DNA of 64,000 nt from Microvirga mediterraneensis (GCF_013520865.1 NZ_JACDXJ010000001.1:1054001-1118000), one strand, 5' to 3'. Positions 1-9,346 are shown, numbered from the stretch's first letter. Program-made: numbers and translations. The notes: generated by a model from the letters alone, not told the origin.

Positions 1-117
1 GACGCCCGTCGCCATCACTTCCACGAGCACCTCGCCGGCCTTGGGGCCTTCGATGCGGATGGTTTCGATGGTGAGCGGCTTGCCAGCCTCCCATGCCACG
101 GCGGCCCTGGTTTCCAT
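1..117 (-). CDS. S-(hydroxymethyl)glutathione dehydrogenase, N-terminal fragment
   Basis: Only the first 39 codons are inside the window; the gene continues leftwards beyond position 1. The translation begins METRAAVAWEAGKPLTIE and continues with a GPKAGEVLVEV stretch, which is the characteristic N-terminus of class III alcohol dehydrogenases. These zinc enzymes oxidise the glutathione adduct of formaldehyde in the cytoplasm (family knowledge). The zinc-binding residues lie outside the window, so the call rests on the N-terminal signature alone. It points away from the MBL-fold hydrolase at 235-900, a head-to-head arrangement that could share a promoter. Confidence 0.8.
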   Translation of the reverse strand, partial: METRAAVAWEAGKPLTIETIRIEGPKAGEVLVEVMATGV

Positions 118-234
118 GCTCGTGTCCTTAGCTCGTGATTCGATGCCGGGACTATGTGAAGCCGGGCTCCGCAAGGTCAATAGACGCGAGCCTTTCCAGC
201 CGCCTCCGCAGCACCTATGTGTGGATGCGACACG

Positions 235-900
235 ATGAAGGAATCGCCTGTGCCAGACGTCAGCGCCACCATCATTCCCGTGACGCCCTTCCAGCAGAAC
301 TGCACGTTGCTGTGGTGCGAGAAGACGAAGAAAGCGGCCGTGGTCGATCCCGGCGGCGATCTTGACCGCATCCGCGAGGCCATCGCGCAGGCCGGCGTCA
401 CCGTGGAGAAAATCATCCTCACCCACGGCCATATCGATCATGCCGGTGGCGCGGCCGAGCTGCGCGAGGACCTCGGCGTTCCAGTCGAAGGCCCCCACGA
501 GGCGGATCGGTTCCTGCTGGAGCGCCTCGCCGAGCAGGGGCAGGTCTATGGTTTTCCCGCCCGCGCCGTCACGCCGGATCGCTGGCTGAACGAAGGCGAT
601 ACGGTCACGGTCGGGGACCTCACCCTCGAAGTGCTGCATTGCCCTGGCCACTCCCCGGGCAGCGTCGTTCTGGTGTCGCCGTCGCAGCGCTTCGCCCTCG
701 TGGGCGACGTGCTGTTCCAGGGCTCCGTCGGCCGCGTGGATCTTCCCGGCGGCGACGGCAAGGCGCTGATCGCCTCGATCAAGGACAAGCTTCTGCCGCT
801 CGGCGACGACATCGCCTTCATCTGCGGCCATGGCCCCATGAGCACCATCGGCCAGGAGCGGCAGACCAACCCGTTCCTGCAGGGCGAGGGGTTGCTTTGA
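235..900 (+). CDS. MBL-fold metallo-hydrolase (glyoxalase II-like)
   Basis: A 221-residue cytoplasmic metallo-beta-lactamase-fold hydrolase. The metal-binding motif THGHIDHAGG is at residues 63-72, followed by HCPGHSPGS and a late GDVLFQGSVGR segment, all typical of the small glyoxalase II-like (YcbL-type) group that hydrolyses thioesters. An in-frame ATG 18 nt upstream (217) is also possible; 235 is preferred because family members start close to the VPVTPFQQNC strand. It is divergent from a glutathione-dependent formaldehyde dehydrogenase gene, so a role with glutathione thioesters is an inference. The exact substrate is not determinable from sequence. Confidence 0.85.
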   Translation: MKESPVPDVSATIIPVTPFQQNCTLLWCEKTKKAAVVDPGGDLDRIREAIAQAGVTVEKIILTHGHIDHAGGAAELREDLGVPVEGPHEADRFLLERLAEQGQVYGFPARAVTPDRWLNEGDTVTVGDLTLEVLHCPGHSPGSVVLVSPSQRFALVGDVLFQGSVGRVDLPGGDGKALIASIKDKLLPLGDDIAFICGHGPMSTIGQERQTNPFLQGEGLL

Positions 901-909
901 AGCCCTCCA

Positions 910-1044
910 GTCATTCCGGGGCCGCGTAGCGGAACCCGGAACCCATAACCACAACGTCTCAAGAAAAATCGATCACCATCACGCCTCTCCCTAAACCGTC
1001 AGTGGTTATGGGTTCCGGGCTCGCCTGCGGCGCCCCGGAATGAC
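910..1044. repeat. Long palindromic intergenic repeat
   Basis: Two arms of 43 nt (910-952 and 1002-1044) are near-perfect reverse complements. Each starts or ends with GTCATTCCGGGGC and contains GGAACCCATAACCAC or its complement, with a 49-nt AT-richer centre between them. It fills the gap between the MBL hydrolase and the catalase terminator. It resembles the mobile palindromic repeats scattered through rhizobial intergenic regions. It codes for nothing recognisable. Confidence 0.75.
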
Positions 1045-1057
1045 AGTGGTGCGACAA

Positions 1058-1091
1058 ACAAAAAAATCGGCCCGGGATCGCTCCCGGGCCG
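1058..1091 (-). terminator. Rho-independent terminator of the catalase gene
   Basis: On the minus strand a 10-bp stem, CGGCCCGGGA paired with its complement around a 4-nt loop, is followed by ATTTTTTT. It lies 31 nt downstream of the catalase stop codon. Confidence 0.85.
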
Positions 1092-1122
1092 CTCCGTTTT
1101 GCCCCTACGGATATTTATTCGC

Positions 1123-2589
<1,467 letters not shown>

Positions 2590-2663
2590 CGTCGTCCCCA
2601 TTGAGTGCCGCGCACCATGCCGGAGAGGCCCGATAAGGTCCAATTGGATTGATTGCGGTGAGC

Positions 2664-2680
2664 GATCAGATATTCTGATC
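2664..2680. promoter_or_regulatory. Inverted repeat in the katA/oxyR divergent promoter, candidate OxyR site
   Basis: GATCAGA-TAT-TCTGATC is a perfect 7-bp inverted repeat with a 3-bp spacer inside the 97-bp divergent region 2590-2686. It ends 6 nt before the oxyR start codon, so a protein bound here would overlap the oxyR ribosome-binding region. OxyR binds extended LysR-type dyads, so this could be one half of its site or an autoregulatory site. The binding assignment is inference. Confidence 0.5.
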
Positions 2681-2686
2681 CATGTC

Positions 2687-3598
2687 ATGATCACCCTCCG
2701 ACAGCTCCGATATTTCGAAACACTCGCGCGCACGAAACACTTCGGCATGGCGGCCGATCAATGCGCCGTCACGCAGCCGGCCTTGTCCATGCAGATCAAG
2801 GAGCTGGAGCGGGAACTCGGCATCGCGCTCGTGGAGCGGCGGGGAAACACGGTGGCGATCACCACGGCCGGTCAGGACATCGCATCGCGGGCCGAGGCGA
2901 TCCTGAACCAAGTGCGCGAGCTGTCGGAATATGCGCACCAGCACCAGGGTGTCCTGACGGGGCCGCTTCGGCTCGGGATCATCCCGTCCATCGCCCCCTA
3001 TCTTCTGCCGGCGATCCTCACCGAGGTGGCGCGGCATTACCCGGCTCTCGATCTCCAGATCCGCGAGACGCAGACGGGGGCGCTCGTCGAGGAATTGGTG
3101 CGGGGCGATCTCGATGCGGCCCTCCTTGCGCTGCCTATCCCGCAGCCGCAGGTGGAGACCATGGCGCTGTTCGACGACCGGTTCCTCATCGCCGTGCAGA
3201 GCAAGGCGGCCAAGGGCTGGACGGGCGGCGACCTGCGCGCCCGCATGGAGCGGGAGCGCCTGCTTCTCCTGGAGGAAGGACATTGCCTGCGGGATCAGGC
3301 CCTGCAGTTCTGCCACATCGCCAATATGCAGGCCCGCAAGGCACTGGGCGCCGCGTCGCTCACCACCATCATGCAGATGGTGGCGGCGGGCCATGGCATC
3401 ACGCTGCTGCCCGAACTCTGCGCCCAGACCGAGGTCGACCGGCAGCGGGTCGCTCTCATCGAGTTTCCCGAGGATGCGCCCATGCGCAAAGTCGGGCTGG
3501 CGTGGCGGCGCAGCTCGACCCGCAAGGGCGATTTCACCGCCTTGGGCGGCCTGATCCGGGCAATCAAGCAGCCGGACGGGGAGATGGACAGGGGCTGA
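2687..3598 (+). CDS. oxyR: Hydrogen-peroxide sensor OxyR (LysR family)
   Basis: A 303-residue LysR-type activator. The N-terminal winged helix-turn-helix covers about residues 1-60 ([19 protein letters not shown], then [13 protein letters not shown]). The regulatory domain carries the redox pair Cys200 and Cys209 in [14 protein letters not shown], equivalent to Cys199/Cys208 of E. coli OxyR, which form a disulfide on contact with peroxide. That spacing separates it from ordinary LysR proteins. It is divergent from katA, its likely main target. The start is taken at ITLRQL because upstream in-frame codons run into the katA leader. Confidence 0.95.
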   Translation: MITLRQLRYFETLARTKHFGMAADQCAVTQPALSMQIKELERELGIALVERRGNTVAITTAGQDIASRAEAILNQVRELSEYAHQHQGVLTGPLRLGIIPSIAPYLLPAILTEVARHYPALDLQIRETQTGALVEELVRGDLDAALLALPIPQPQVETMALFDDRFLIAVQSKAAKGWTGGDLRARMERERLLLLEEGHCLRDQALQFCHIANMQARKALGAASLTTIMQMVAAGHGITLLPELCAQTEVDRQRVALIEFPEDAPMRKVGLAWRRSSTRKGDFTALGGLIRAIKQPDGEMDRG

Positions 3599-3614
3599 GA
3601 TCGATCTCAGCCCC
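3591..3614. terminator. Bidirectional terminator hairpin between oxyR and the YeeE gene
   Basis: A perfect 24-bp palindrome (GGGGCTGAGATC and its complement, almost no loop) includes the oxyR stop codon and lies between two convergent genes. The plus-strand tail TTGTCTGTT is only moderately T-rich. Confidence 0.6.
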
Positions 3615-3622
3615 TTGTCTGT

Positions 3623-4858
3623 TCAGCAGCCGGTGAGCTTCACGCGCTCCACTTCGAGGCCGAAGAGGGGGCGCAGGCGTGTGCCGAAGACGTTGCCGGC
3701 GAAGGCGGCGACGAGCCAGACCCAGCCGTGGAAGCTGCCTGACGCGATGCCGGAGAAATAGGCCCCGATGTTGCAGCCATAGGCGAGCCGCGCCCCGTAG
3801 CCGAGAAGCAGGCCGCCGACGATGGCCGCGACGGCGGAGCGCAGCGGCACCTTCCAGGTGGGGGCGAAGCGGCCGGCGAGGGAGGCGGCGAAAAGCGCCC
3901 CGAGGATGATGCCGAAATTCATCACCGTGGTGATGTCGTTGAAGATGCTGCCCTCGAGCGCGGCCCGGCTGGCCGGGCTCGACCAATAGGGCCAGCTCGC
4001 CACATCGAAGCCGATGGCGGCCGCGATCTTCGAGCCCCAGAGGGCGAAGGCGGAGGTCACGCCCCAGGGACGGCCCGCGAGATAGAGCGTCACGAAGTTC
4101 AAAAGCGCCAGGGCCACCGCGCCCGCCACCAGCGGCCAGGGGCCGCGCGTGAACCGCGCGAGGCCTTGACGCGGAGAGGGGGCGGGCTGGATCAGCTGCC
4201 CATGGCGGCGCTTCTCGAGCGCTACGGTCACGGCCGCGATGAGGGCGAAGACGGCAAGCTGCACGGCGAGCGCCGTCCAGGGACCCCACAGCTCGATGAT
4301 CGAGATCTTGGGCAGGCTCGGCAGCGCCGTCCACCAATGCAGGTGCGCCGCTCCGATGGCCGATCCGGCGATGAAACCCGCGAGCGTGATCAGCATGCGG
4401 GTGGAACCGCCGCCGACCGTGTAGAGCGTGCCCGAGGCGCAGCCGCCGCCCATCTGCATGCCGATGCCGAAGATGAAGGCGCCGAAGACCACCCCGATGC
4501 CGGCCGGCGAGACGTTGCCGGCCACCGGCTGGCCGAAGAGCGTCCCGGAGGCGAGGACGGGGAAGAACAGGATGGAGGCGATCGCCAGCATCACCATCTG
4601 GGCCCTCAGGCCCTCGCCGCGGCGGTCCGCGATGAAGACCCGCCAGGCGGAGGTGAAGCCGAAGGCGGCATGGTAGAGCACGAGGCCCAGCGCCGCGCCG
4701 AGGACGTAGAGAGCGGCCTGCTTCGGGTTGATGGCGGCCCCCAGAAGGGCCGCGCCGCCGATGATGCCGGCTGCGGCCGCCAGGGAAGCCGGGGTGTTGA
4801 TGGTCAAGCTTGCACGGTTTCCGGCGGAAAGAGGCGAAGCTACGGCAGAGCTGGACAT
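3623..4858 (-). CDS. YeeE/YedE family inner-membrane transporter (probable thiosulfate uptake)
   Basis: A 411-residue polytopic membrane protein with two YeeE/YedE repeats. GMQMGGGCASGTLYTVGGGS sits in the first half and ARLAYGCNIGAYFSGIASGS in the second; both carry the conserved membrane cysteine that relays thiosulfate in characterised YeeE proteins (family knowledge). The start at 4858 has AGGAG 7 nt upstream on the minus strand; an upstream in-frame ATG at 4948 would add 30 residues overlapping the promoter. It is divergent from a cysteine synthase across a strong palindrome, which supports sulfur import for cysteine synthesis. No TusA/YeeD partner is adjacent. The substrate is inferred. 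Confidence 0.85.
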   Translation of the reverse strand: MSSSAVASPLSAGNRASLTINTPASLAAAAGIIGGAALLGAAINPKQAALYVLGAALGLVLYHAAFGFTSAWRVFIADRRGEGLRAQMVMLAIASILFFPVLASGTLFGQPVAGNVSPAGIGVVFGAFIFGIGMQMGGGCASGTLYTVGGGSTRMLITLAGFIAGSAIGAAHLHWWTALPSLPKISIIELWGPWTALAVQLAVFALIAAVTVALEKRRHGQLIQPAPSPRQGLARFTRGPWPLVAGAVALALLNFVTLYLAGRPWGVTSAFALWGSKIAAAIGFDVASWPYWSSPASRAALEGSIFNDITTVMNFGIILGALFAASLAGRFAPTWKVPLRSAVAAIVGGLLLGYGARLAYGCNIGAYFSGIASGSFHGWVWLVAAFAGNVFGTRLRPLFGLEVERVKLTGC

Positions 4859-4965
4859 GGTCGCTCCTGAGCTTTCGTGAAATGATGGACATCCAGGAGC
4901 CTGAGGCTCTTGCATCCACACAATGTGGTTCGATATAAAGAACGTCAAGTGATGTATTTTAATTT

Positions 4966-4991
4966 ATATTCACATGTGACCATGTGAATAT
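4966..4991. promoter_or_regulatory. Perfect 11-bp inverted repeat, candidate operator for the YeeE/cysteine synthase pair
   Basis: ATATTCACATG-TGAC-CATGTGAATAT lies in an unusually AT-rich stretch of the 216-bp divergent region 4859-5074. Such a symmetric site between two divergent sulfur genes is typical of a repressor operator. No regulator gene is adjacent, so the binding protein must be encoded elsewhere. The half-sites contain ATTC/GAAT, as do boxes of ArsR-type sulfide sensors (BigR/SqrR), but the spacing differs, so that link is tentative. Confidence 0.65.
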
Positions 4992-5074
4992 CGACCGTGA
5001 TCGTTCTTCCTGAATGGATTACACCTGATCCTTCAGGTTCGCGGACCTCTTCCCGGAACCAGCAGCTAGGCGCC

Positions 5075-6106
5075 ATGACCATCCAGCCCGACGTCCCCGC
5101 CGCCATCGGCAACACGCCCCTGATCAAGCTCCGCCATGCCTCCGAACTGACCGGATGCACCATCCTGGGCAAGGCCGAGTTCATGAATCCCGGCCAGTCC
5201 GTGAAGGACCGGGCCGCCCTGTTCATCATCCAGGATGCGGTGAGGCGCGGCGCGTTGCGCCCGGGCGGCGTGATCGTCGAGGGCACGGCGGGCAATACCG
5301 GCATCGGCCTCGCCCTCGTGGCCAATGCGCTCGGATTCCGGACGGTGATCGTGATCCCGGAGACGCAGAGCCAGGAGAAGAAGGACATGCTGCGGCTCGC
5401 CGGCGCCGAGCTGATCGAGGTCCCGGCCGTGCCCTACGCCAATCCCAACAACTACGTGAAGGTCTCAGGCCGGCTGGCGGAGCGTCTCGCGGCGTCCGAG
5501 CCGAACGGAGCGATCTGGGCCAACCAGTTCGACAACGTGGCGAACCGGCAGGCGCATATCGAGACGACGGGACCGGAGATCTGGGAGCAGACGGACGGCC
5601 AGGTCGACGGCTTCATCTGCGCGGTCGGCACCGGCGGCACGCTCGCGGGCGTCGGCATGGCCCTGAAGGAGCGCAACCCGAAGATCGCCATCGGGCTCGC
5701 CGACCCGATGGGCGCGGCGCTCTACAGCTACTACACGACCGGCGAGCTGAAGGCGTCCGGTTCGTCGATCACGGAAGGCATCGGCCAGGGTCGCATCACG
5801 GCCAATCTGGTCGATGCGCCCATCGACGTGGCGTTCCAGATTCCGGACGAGGAGGCGCTGCCGGTCATCTTCGACCTGCTGGAGCATGAAGGACTGTGCC
5901 TGGGCGGATCGTCGGGCATCAACGTGGCGGGCGCGATCCGCCTCGCCCGGCATCTCGGCCCCGGGCACACCATCGTGACGATCCTGTGCGATTACGGCAC
6001 GCGCTACCAGTCGAAGCTCTTCAATCCGGATTTCCTGCGCTCGAAGAACCTGCCCGTTCCCGCATGGCTCGAGAGGAAGAGCACCATCGATCCGGGGCTT
6101 GTCTAG
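5075..6106 (+). CDS. cysK: Cysteine synthase A (O-acetylserine sulfhydrylase)
   Basis: A 343-residue pyridoxal-phosphate enzyme that makes cysteine from O-acetylserine and sulfide. The PLP lysine is in NPGQSVKDRAA (Lys44). The phosphate/substrate loop reads EGTAGNTGIGLA and the PLP-phosphate loop GTGGTLAGVG. The NPGQSVKDR form is the CysK type rather than the NPxGSVKDR of CysM. It is about 25 residues longer than E. coli CysK because of a C-terminal extension (YQSKLFNPDFL then ERKSTIDPG) common in alphaproteobacterial copies. It is divergent from the YeeE-type importer and followed by two tandem repeats and a terminator. Whether it can also use thiosulfate is unknown. Confidence 0.93.
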   Translation: MTIQPDVPAAIGNTPLIKLRHASELTGCTILGKAEFMNPGQSVKDRAALFIIQDAVRRGALRPGGVIVEGTAGNTGIGLALVANALGFRTVIVIPETQSQEKKDMLRLAGAELIEVPAVPYANPNNYVKVSGRLAERLAASEPNGAIWANQFDNVANRQAHIETTGPEIWEQTDGQVDGFICAVGTGGTLAGVGMALKERNPKIAIGLADPMGAALYSYYTTGELKASGSSITEGIGQGRITANLVDAPIDVAFQIPDEEALPVIFDLLEHEGLCLGGSSGINVAGAIRLARHLGPGHTIVTILCDYGTRYQSKLFNPDFLRSKNLPVPAWLERKSTIDPGLV

Positions 6107-6107
6107 C

Positions 6108-6219
6108 GCATCGGACGCAAAAGTGGGAACCGGTTCTGCGTGGAAAGATGCGCAAGATCAAAAGCATCGGACGCAAAAGTGGGAACCGGTTTTGCGTGGA
6201 AAGATGCGCAAGACCAAAA
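6108..6219. repeat. Two tandem copies of a 56-bp intergenic repeat (family A)
   Basis: Copies at 6108-6163 and 6164-6219 differ at two positions only. Each begins GCATCGGACGCAAAAGTGGG and contains AACCGGTT and AAGATGCGCAAGA. Related or degenerate elements occur at 9377-9424, 20544-20597, 42597-42642 and 49113-49156, all between genes. Confidence 0.85.
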
Positions 6220-6238
6220 GCTAAAGAAACACATGCAA

Positions 6239-6275
6239 GCGCCGCGTTCGATGTCACACGAACGCGGCGCTTTTT
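6239..6275 (+). terminator. Rho-independent terminator of cysK
   Basis: A 12-bp perfect stem (6239-6250 with 6259-6270, GCGCCGCGTTCG and its complement) has an 8-nt loop and is followed by TTTTT at 6271-6275. The adjacent minus-strand gene ends just beyond it. Confidence 0.88.
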
Positions 6276-6281
6276 GAAGGA

Positions 6282-6758
6282 TCACGCGGCCGACGATGTG
6301 GCCGTTTCCGAACCCGTGGAAGACGTCGTGCCCGACGCGCTGCCGGTGTCGTCGGAACGCTGCTGCTGCGGGCGGCTGAGATTGGCCGGCGAGCGACCGG
6401 TCGTCGTTGTCGTCGTCGTCGCAGACGGCTTATGCGCGACGCTGTGGAGATCGGACTGGATGCTCTCGATCAGGTCGACCAGCCATGCCTCGCCGCCGTG
6501 AATGCGCTCGCGCAGCGCCGATTTCGCGATGTCGAGTTTGGCGGAAATCTCCATCGTGCTGCGCGACGGCAGATCGCTGAAATCCTGCTCGATGGCCGAC
6601 AGCTCGCGCAGCAGCTCGTCGCGCAGCGGGCGCTGCTCCTCGGCCGTGATCAGCGGCGAGTTCAGCATGCCGCGCAGCGCAGCCCAGCGCAGGCCGAGAG
6701 CGCTTACCGATTGCGTTCCGTCCTGTCCTGTGAAGTTTTGGGAATCGGCCACAAGCAT
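6282..6758 (-). CDS. Hypothetical protein with a threonine tract
   Basis: A 158-residue, probably cytoplasmic, mostly helical and charged protein in its first 100 residues (RWAALRGMLNSP, then EEQRPLRDELLRELSAIEQD). It has a low-complexity Ser/Thr/Ala-rich tail with seven consecutive threonines encoded by a run of ACG-type codons. No family is recognised. The start at 6758 has an A-rich AAAGGA very close upstream; an in-frame ATG at 6806 is an alternative. It ends right after the cysK terminator. Confidence 0.6.
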   Translation of the reverse strand: MLVADSQNFTGQDGTQSVSALGLRWAALRGMLNSPLITAEEQRPLRDELLRELSAIEQDFSDLPSRSTMEISAKLDIAKSALRERIHGGEAWLVDLIESIQSDLHSVAHKPSATTTTTTTGRSPANLSRPQQQRSDDTGSASGTTSSTGSETATSSAA

Positions 6759-6881
6759 TTCCTTTTTTTGCGAGCGTTGAGAATCGAGTGTCGCAGGAAG
6801 GAGCATGGTTGTGGCGTGAATCGGGCAGCCACCCTCAAAAAGCGGCCCGACCGTGCGCTATTTCGAATATGGTTATCGAAT

Positions 6882-7649
6882 TCACCGAATAAAGAAATAC
6901 AGTGTCAGTGCCGCGCCGACCGCGATGACGAGCCAGCGGATCACGCTCGCGGGCAGACGTCGGCCGAACACGACTCCGAGATAGCCGCCGATCACGGAGG
7001 CGGCGCCGACGATCACGGTCTCGGGCCAGCTCACGAGGCCGGCCGCGATGAACAGAATCACGGCGACGAGCTGGATCAGCGTGGAGCACAGATGCTTGGC
7101 GGAATTGATCAGATGGAAATCGTCGCCCTCGGTGATCGCGAGTGCCGCCAGCATGACGATGCCCATGCCCGCGCCGAAGAAGCCGCCATAGATGGCGACG
7201 CATGTCTGGAAGGCCAGGCCCGCCGCCCACGCCTTATTGGACGGGTGAGGCCCTTCCTGCTTTCCGATCGCGCGGGCGAGCGCCACGATCTTCGGGCTCG
7301 CGGCAAAGAGCAGGGTCGCGAACAGCAGAAGCCACGGCACGAGCTTGCGGAAGGCATCGTTGTTGGTGACGGTGAGGATGTAGGCGCCGATCACGCCGCC
7401 GATGAGGCTGACGATGCCCAGCGCGGCAAAGCGCTTCACATTCGCCGCGAGTTCCCGCCGGTAGGCCCAGGCGCTCGACAGGTTGGCGGGCGTGACCGCG
7501 ACCGCGCTGGTGGCATTGGCGACGACGGGCGGCAGACCTGCCGCCACCAGGGCCGAGAAGGTGAAGAAGGTGCCGCCGCCCGCGATCGCATTGACGAGGC
7601 CGGCCGCGAGGCCCGAGGCGGCGAGAAGCGCCGCAGTGGAGAGATCCAT
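6882..7649 (-). CDS. TauE/SafE family membrane transporter (UPF0721)
   Basis: A 255-residue inner-membrane protein with about eight hydrophobic segments. The N-terminal signature GLVNAIAGGGTFFTFSALVA and the mid-protein FGAGMGIVMLAAL-type repeat place it in the TauE/SafE family, whose characterised members export sulfite, sulfoacetate or related anions. The substrate cannot be read from the sequence. The nearby YeeE-type importer and cysteine synthase make a sulfur anion plausible. Confidence 0.85.
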   Translation of the reverse strand: MDLSTAALLAASGLAAGLVNAIAGGGTFFTFSALVAAGLPPVVANATSAVAVTPANLSSAWAYRRELAANVKRFAALGIVSLIGGVIGAYILTVTNNDAFRKLVPWLLLFATLLFAASPKIVALARAIGKQEGPHPSNKAWAAGLAFQTCVAIYGGFFGAGMGIVMLAALAITEGDDFHLINSAKHLCSTLIQLVAVILFIAAGLVSWPETVIVGAASVIGGYLGVVFGRRLPASVIRWLVIAVGAALTLYFFIR

Positions 7650-7762
7650 GGTTTTATCTGACGGAGAGCACGAAGCGGGAAGGTCGACGATGACCAGCCC
7701 ATAGCATGGCGGGAGGACCAGGTCCCATTAGGCCAATGTCTAGGACTCCGGTCTATTCCCGG

Positions 7763-8299
7763 TCAATCCGCCGAAAGCAGCTTGTAGAACACGGTCGTGT
7801 CGCAGAACCCGCCCTTCGGCCAGAGGGCATAGTTCGGAATGATGCCGGACCGCGTCCAGCCCGCGCGTTCGTAGAGGCGTTCCGCGTCGCCTCCCGTCAC
7901 CGTATCGAGCACGAGCACGGTCTTGCCGGCCGCCCGGGCGGCGTCTTCGGCAGCCCTCATCAGGGCCGCGCCGATACCGCGTTTGCGGGCCCGTCCGTGA
8001 ACGAGCATCTTGGCGATGTCGGCCCGATGGGGCTGGTTCTCCGGCTGCTTGAGCACGATCTGCACGGTCCCGACGATCCGTCCGCCCGCCTCCTGGGCGA
8101 CGAGAAGGATGCGATCGCCCCGGGCGACACCCTCGGCGACGCCCTGCCAGAAGGCGTCGGCTCTCTCCTGCGTCAGCGGGGACATGAAGCTGACCGAAGC
8201 CCCGCCCTCGACGCAGTCGATCAGGACGGCGGACAAGGCTTCGACCTGCTCGCCGGCCTCCAGCGGCGAGAGAGGGCGGATGGCGATCGGTTCGCTCAT
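7763..8299 (-). CDS. GNAT family N-acetyltransferase
   Basis: A 178-residue acetyltransferase. Acetyl-CoA-binding motif A is visible as KMLVHGRARKRGIGAALMRA at about residues 104-123, followed by ERLYERAGWTRSGIIPNYAL. The gene starts 8 nt after the stop of the XRE-cupin regulator upstream, so the two are one operon. Similar pairs often control detoxification or amine metabolism; the acceptor substrate is unknown. Confidence 0.85.
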   Translation of the reverse strand: MSEPIAIRPLSPLEAGEQVEALSAVLIDCVEGGASVSFMSPLTQERADAFWQGVAEGVARGDRILLVAQEAGGRIVGTVQIVLKQPENQPHRADIAKMLVHGRARKRGIGAALMRAAEDAARAAGKTVLVLDTVTGGDAERLYERAGWTRSGIIPNYALWPKGGFCDTTVFYKLLSAD

Positions 8300-8307
8300 G
8301 GGATTCC

Positions 8308-8907
8308 TCAGCGTTGGGAACCGGTCCCGGTGCGCGCATCGGTGACGAGCGCCACCAGATAGCGGGCGGGTCGCTCGGTTCGGTTGTGAAACAGGGTCGG
8401 CCGGTCGAGGCGCATGGACAGGCAGTCGCCCGTGTCCAGGCAGTAGGTCTCCTCGCCCAGGGTAAGTTCGATCGCGCCTTCGACGATCCAGATCTGCTGG
8501 TGGACCACCGATGCGCGATGGCCGGTGTCGTAGGCCACGCGGGCGCCGGACGGCAGGATCACCTCGACAAGTTCCATGGGCGAGGGGAAGCCCGGAGCGG
8601 AAAGGTTGCGGCGCAGATAGCCGCTGTCCGGATCGCGCCAGACGCGCTGGTCGGCGAAACGGGCCAGCGGAGCGGCCTCCCGGCTGTCGGGCTCGGCGAA
8701 GAGGGATGCCAGGGTCACGCCCAGCCCCGCGGCCAGCTTGTCGAGCACGGCCGCAGTCGGGCTGCTCTCGCCGCGTTCGATCAGGGAAATCATCGAGCGG
8801 CTCACGCCGGTGCGCTCGGACAACCCGTCCAGGGTCATGCCGCTTTCCGCACGTAGGTCGCGCAGGCGCTTGGCCAGGTGGGCGTGAACGGCGGAGACGA
8901 TTTCCAT
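8308..8907 (-). CDS. XRE family regulator with cupin sensor domain
   Basis: A 199-residue regulator with an N-terminal helix-turn-helix at about residues 11-66 (RLRDLRAESGMTLDGLSERT, SMISLIERGESSPT). A C-terminal cupin domain covers about 105-190 (RVAYDTGHRASVVHQQIWIV, YCLDTGDCLSMRLDRPTLFH). Such proteins sense a small molecule in the cupin barrel. It is the first gene of a two-gene unit with the GNAT acetyltransferase, probably autoregulated. The leader just upstream, 8908-8935, is markedly AT-rich. Confidence 0.88.
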   Translation of the reverse strand: MEIVSAVHAHLAKRLRDLRAESGMTLDGLSERTGVSRSMISLIERGESSPTAAVLDKLAAGLGVTLASLFAEPDSREAAPLARFADQRVWRDPDSGYLRRNLSAPGFPSPMELVEVILPSGARVAYDTGHRASVVHQQIWIVEGAIELTLGEETYCLDTGDCLSMRLDRPTLFHNRTERPARYLVALVTDARTGTGSQR

Positions 8908-9088
8908 TAAAATAGAAAATCATTCCATTATGCTGGAGTCAACGGCCCTCTCCAGGAATCGTTCTGGGGCTCGGATGTGCAAAAAAGCCTTCGCCAGGAA
9001 GCGTGACAGCCTTTAAGGCTGCGGTTTGCTGTGGATCGCGCCCGGGTCGTCCATTGCTCTTGGCGGAACAAAAGAAGATTTTCAAAGC

Positions 9089-9346
9089 ATGTCGAACGTG
9101 ATCCCTCTCGCTCCGCGCCTGAAGCAAGGACGCCTGCCTGTCGTCGAGGCAGAGGAGAGGGCCGCGCTCGCTTCCGACCTGATCGAGCTGATCGAGCGGG
9201 TCAGGGAGCTGACCGAGCACGTAGCCGGCCTTCCCGGCCCGGCTCTGCAGATCCAGCAGACGGCCCAGCAGCTGCTCGATGCCGGCACGGCGCTCGAACG
9301 CGCCGTGGATTCCCTGACCGAAGGCGGCGAGTGGGTGCCGTTCTGA
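9089..9346 (+). CDS. Small conserved-looking hypothetical protein
   Basis: An 85-residue protein beginning MSNVIPLAPRLKQGRLPV. It has an acidic amphipathic helix (SDLIELIERVRELTEHVAG) and a second helical stretch that could form a short coiled coil. There is no signal peptide or membrane segment. An AAGAAG-like stretch 12-18 nt upstream could serve as ribosome-binding site. It precedes minC by about 315 bp but has no evident link to division. Function unknown. Confidence 0.65.
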   Translation: MSNVIPLAPRLKQGRLPVVEAEERAALASDLIELIERVRELTEHVAGLPGPALQIQQTAQQLLDAGTALERAVDSLTEGGEWVPF

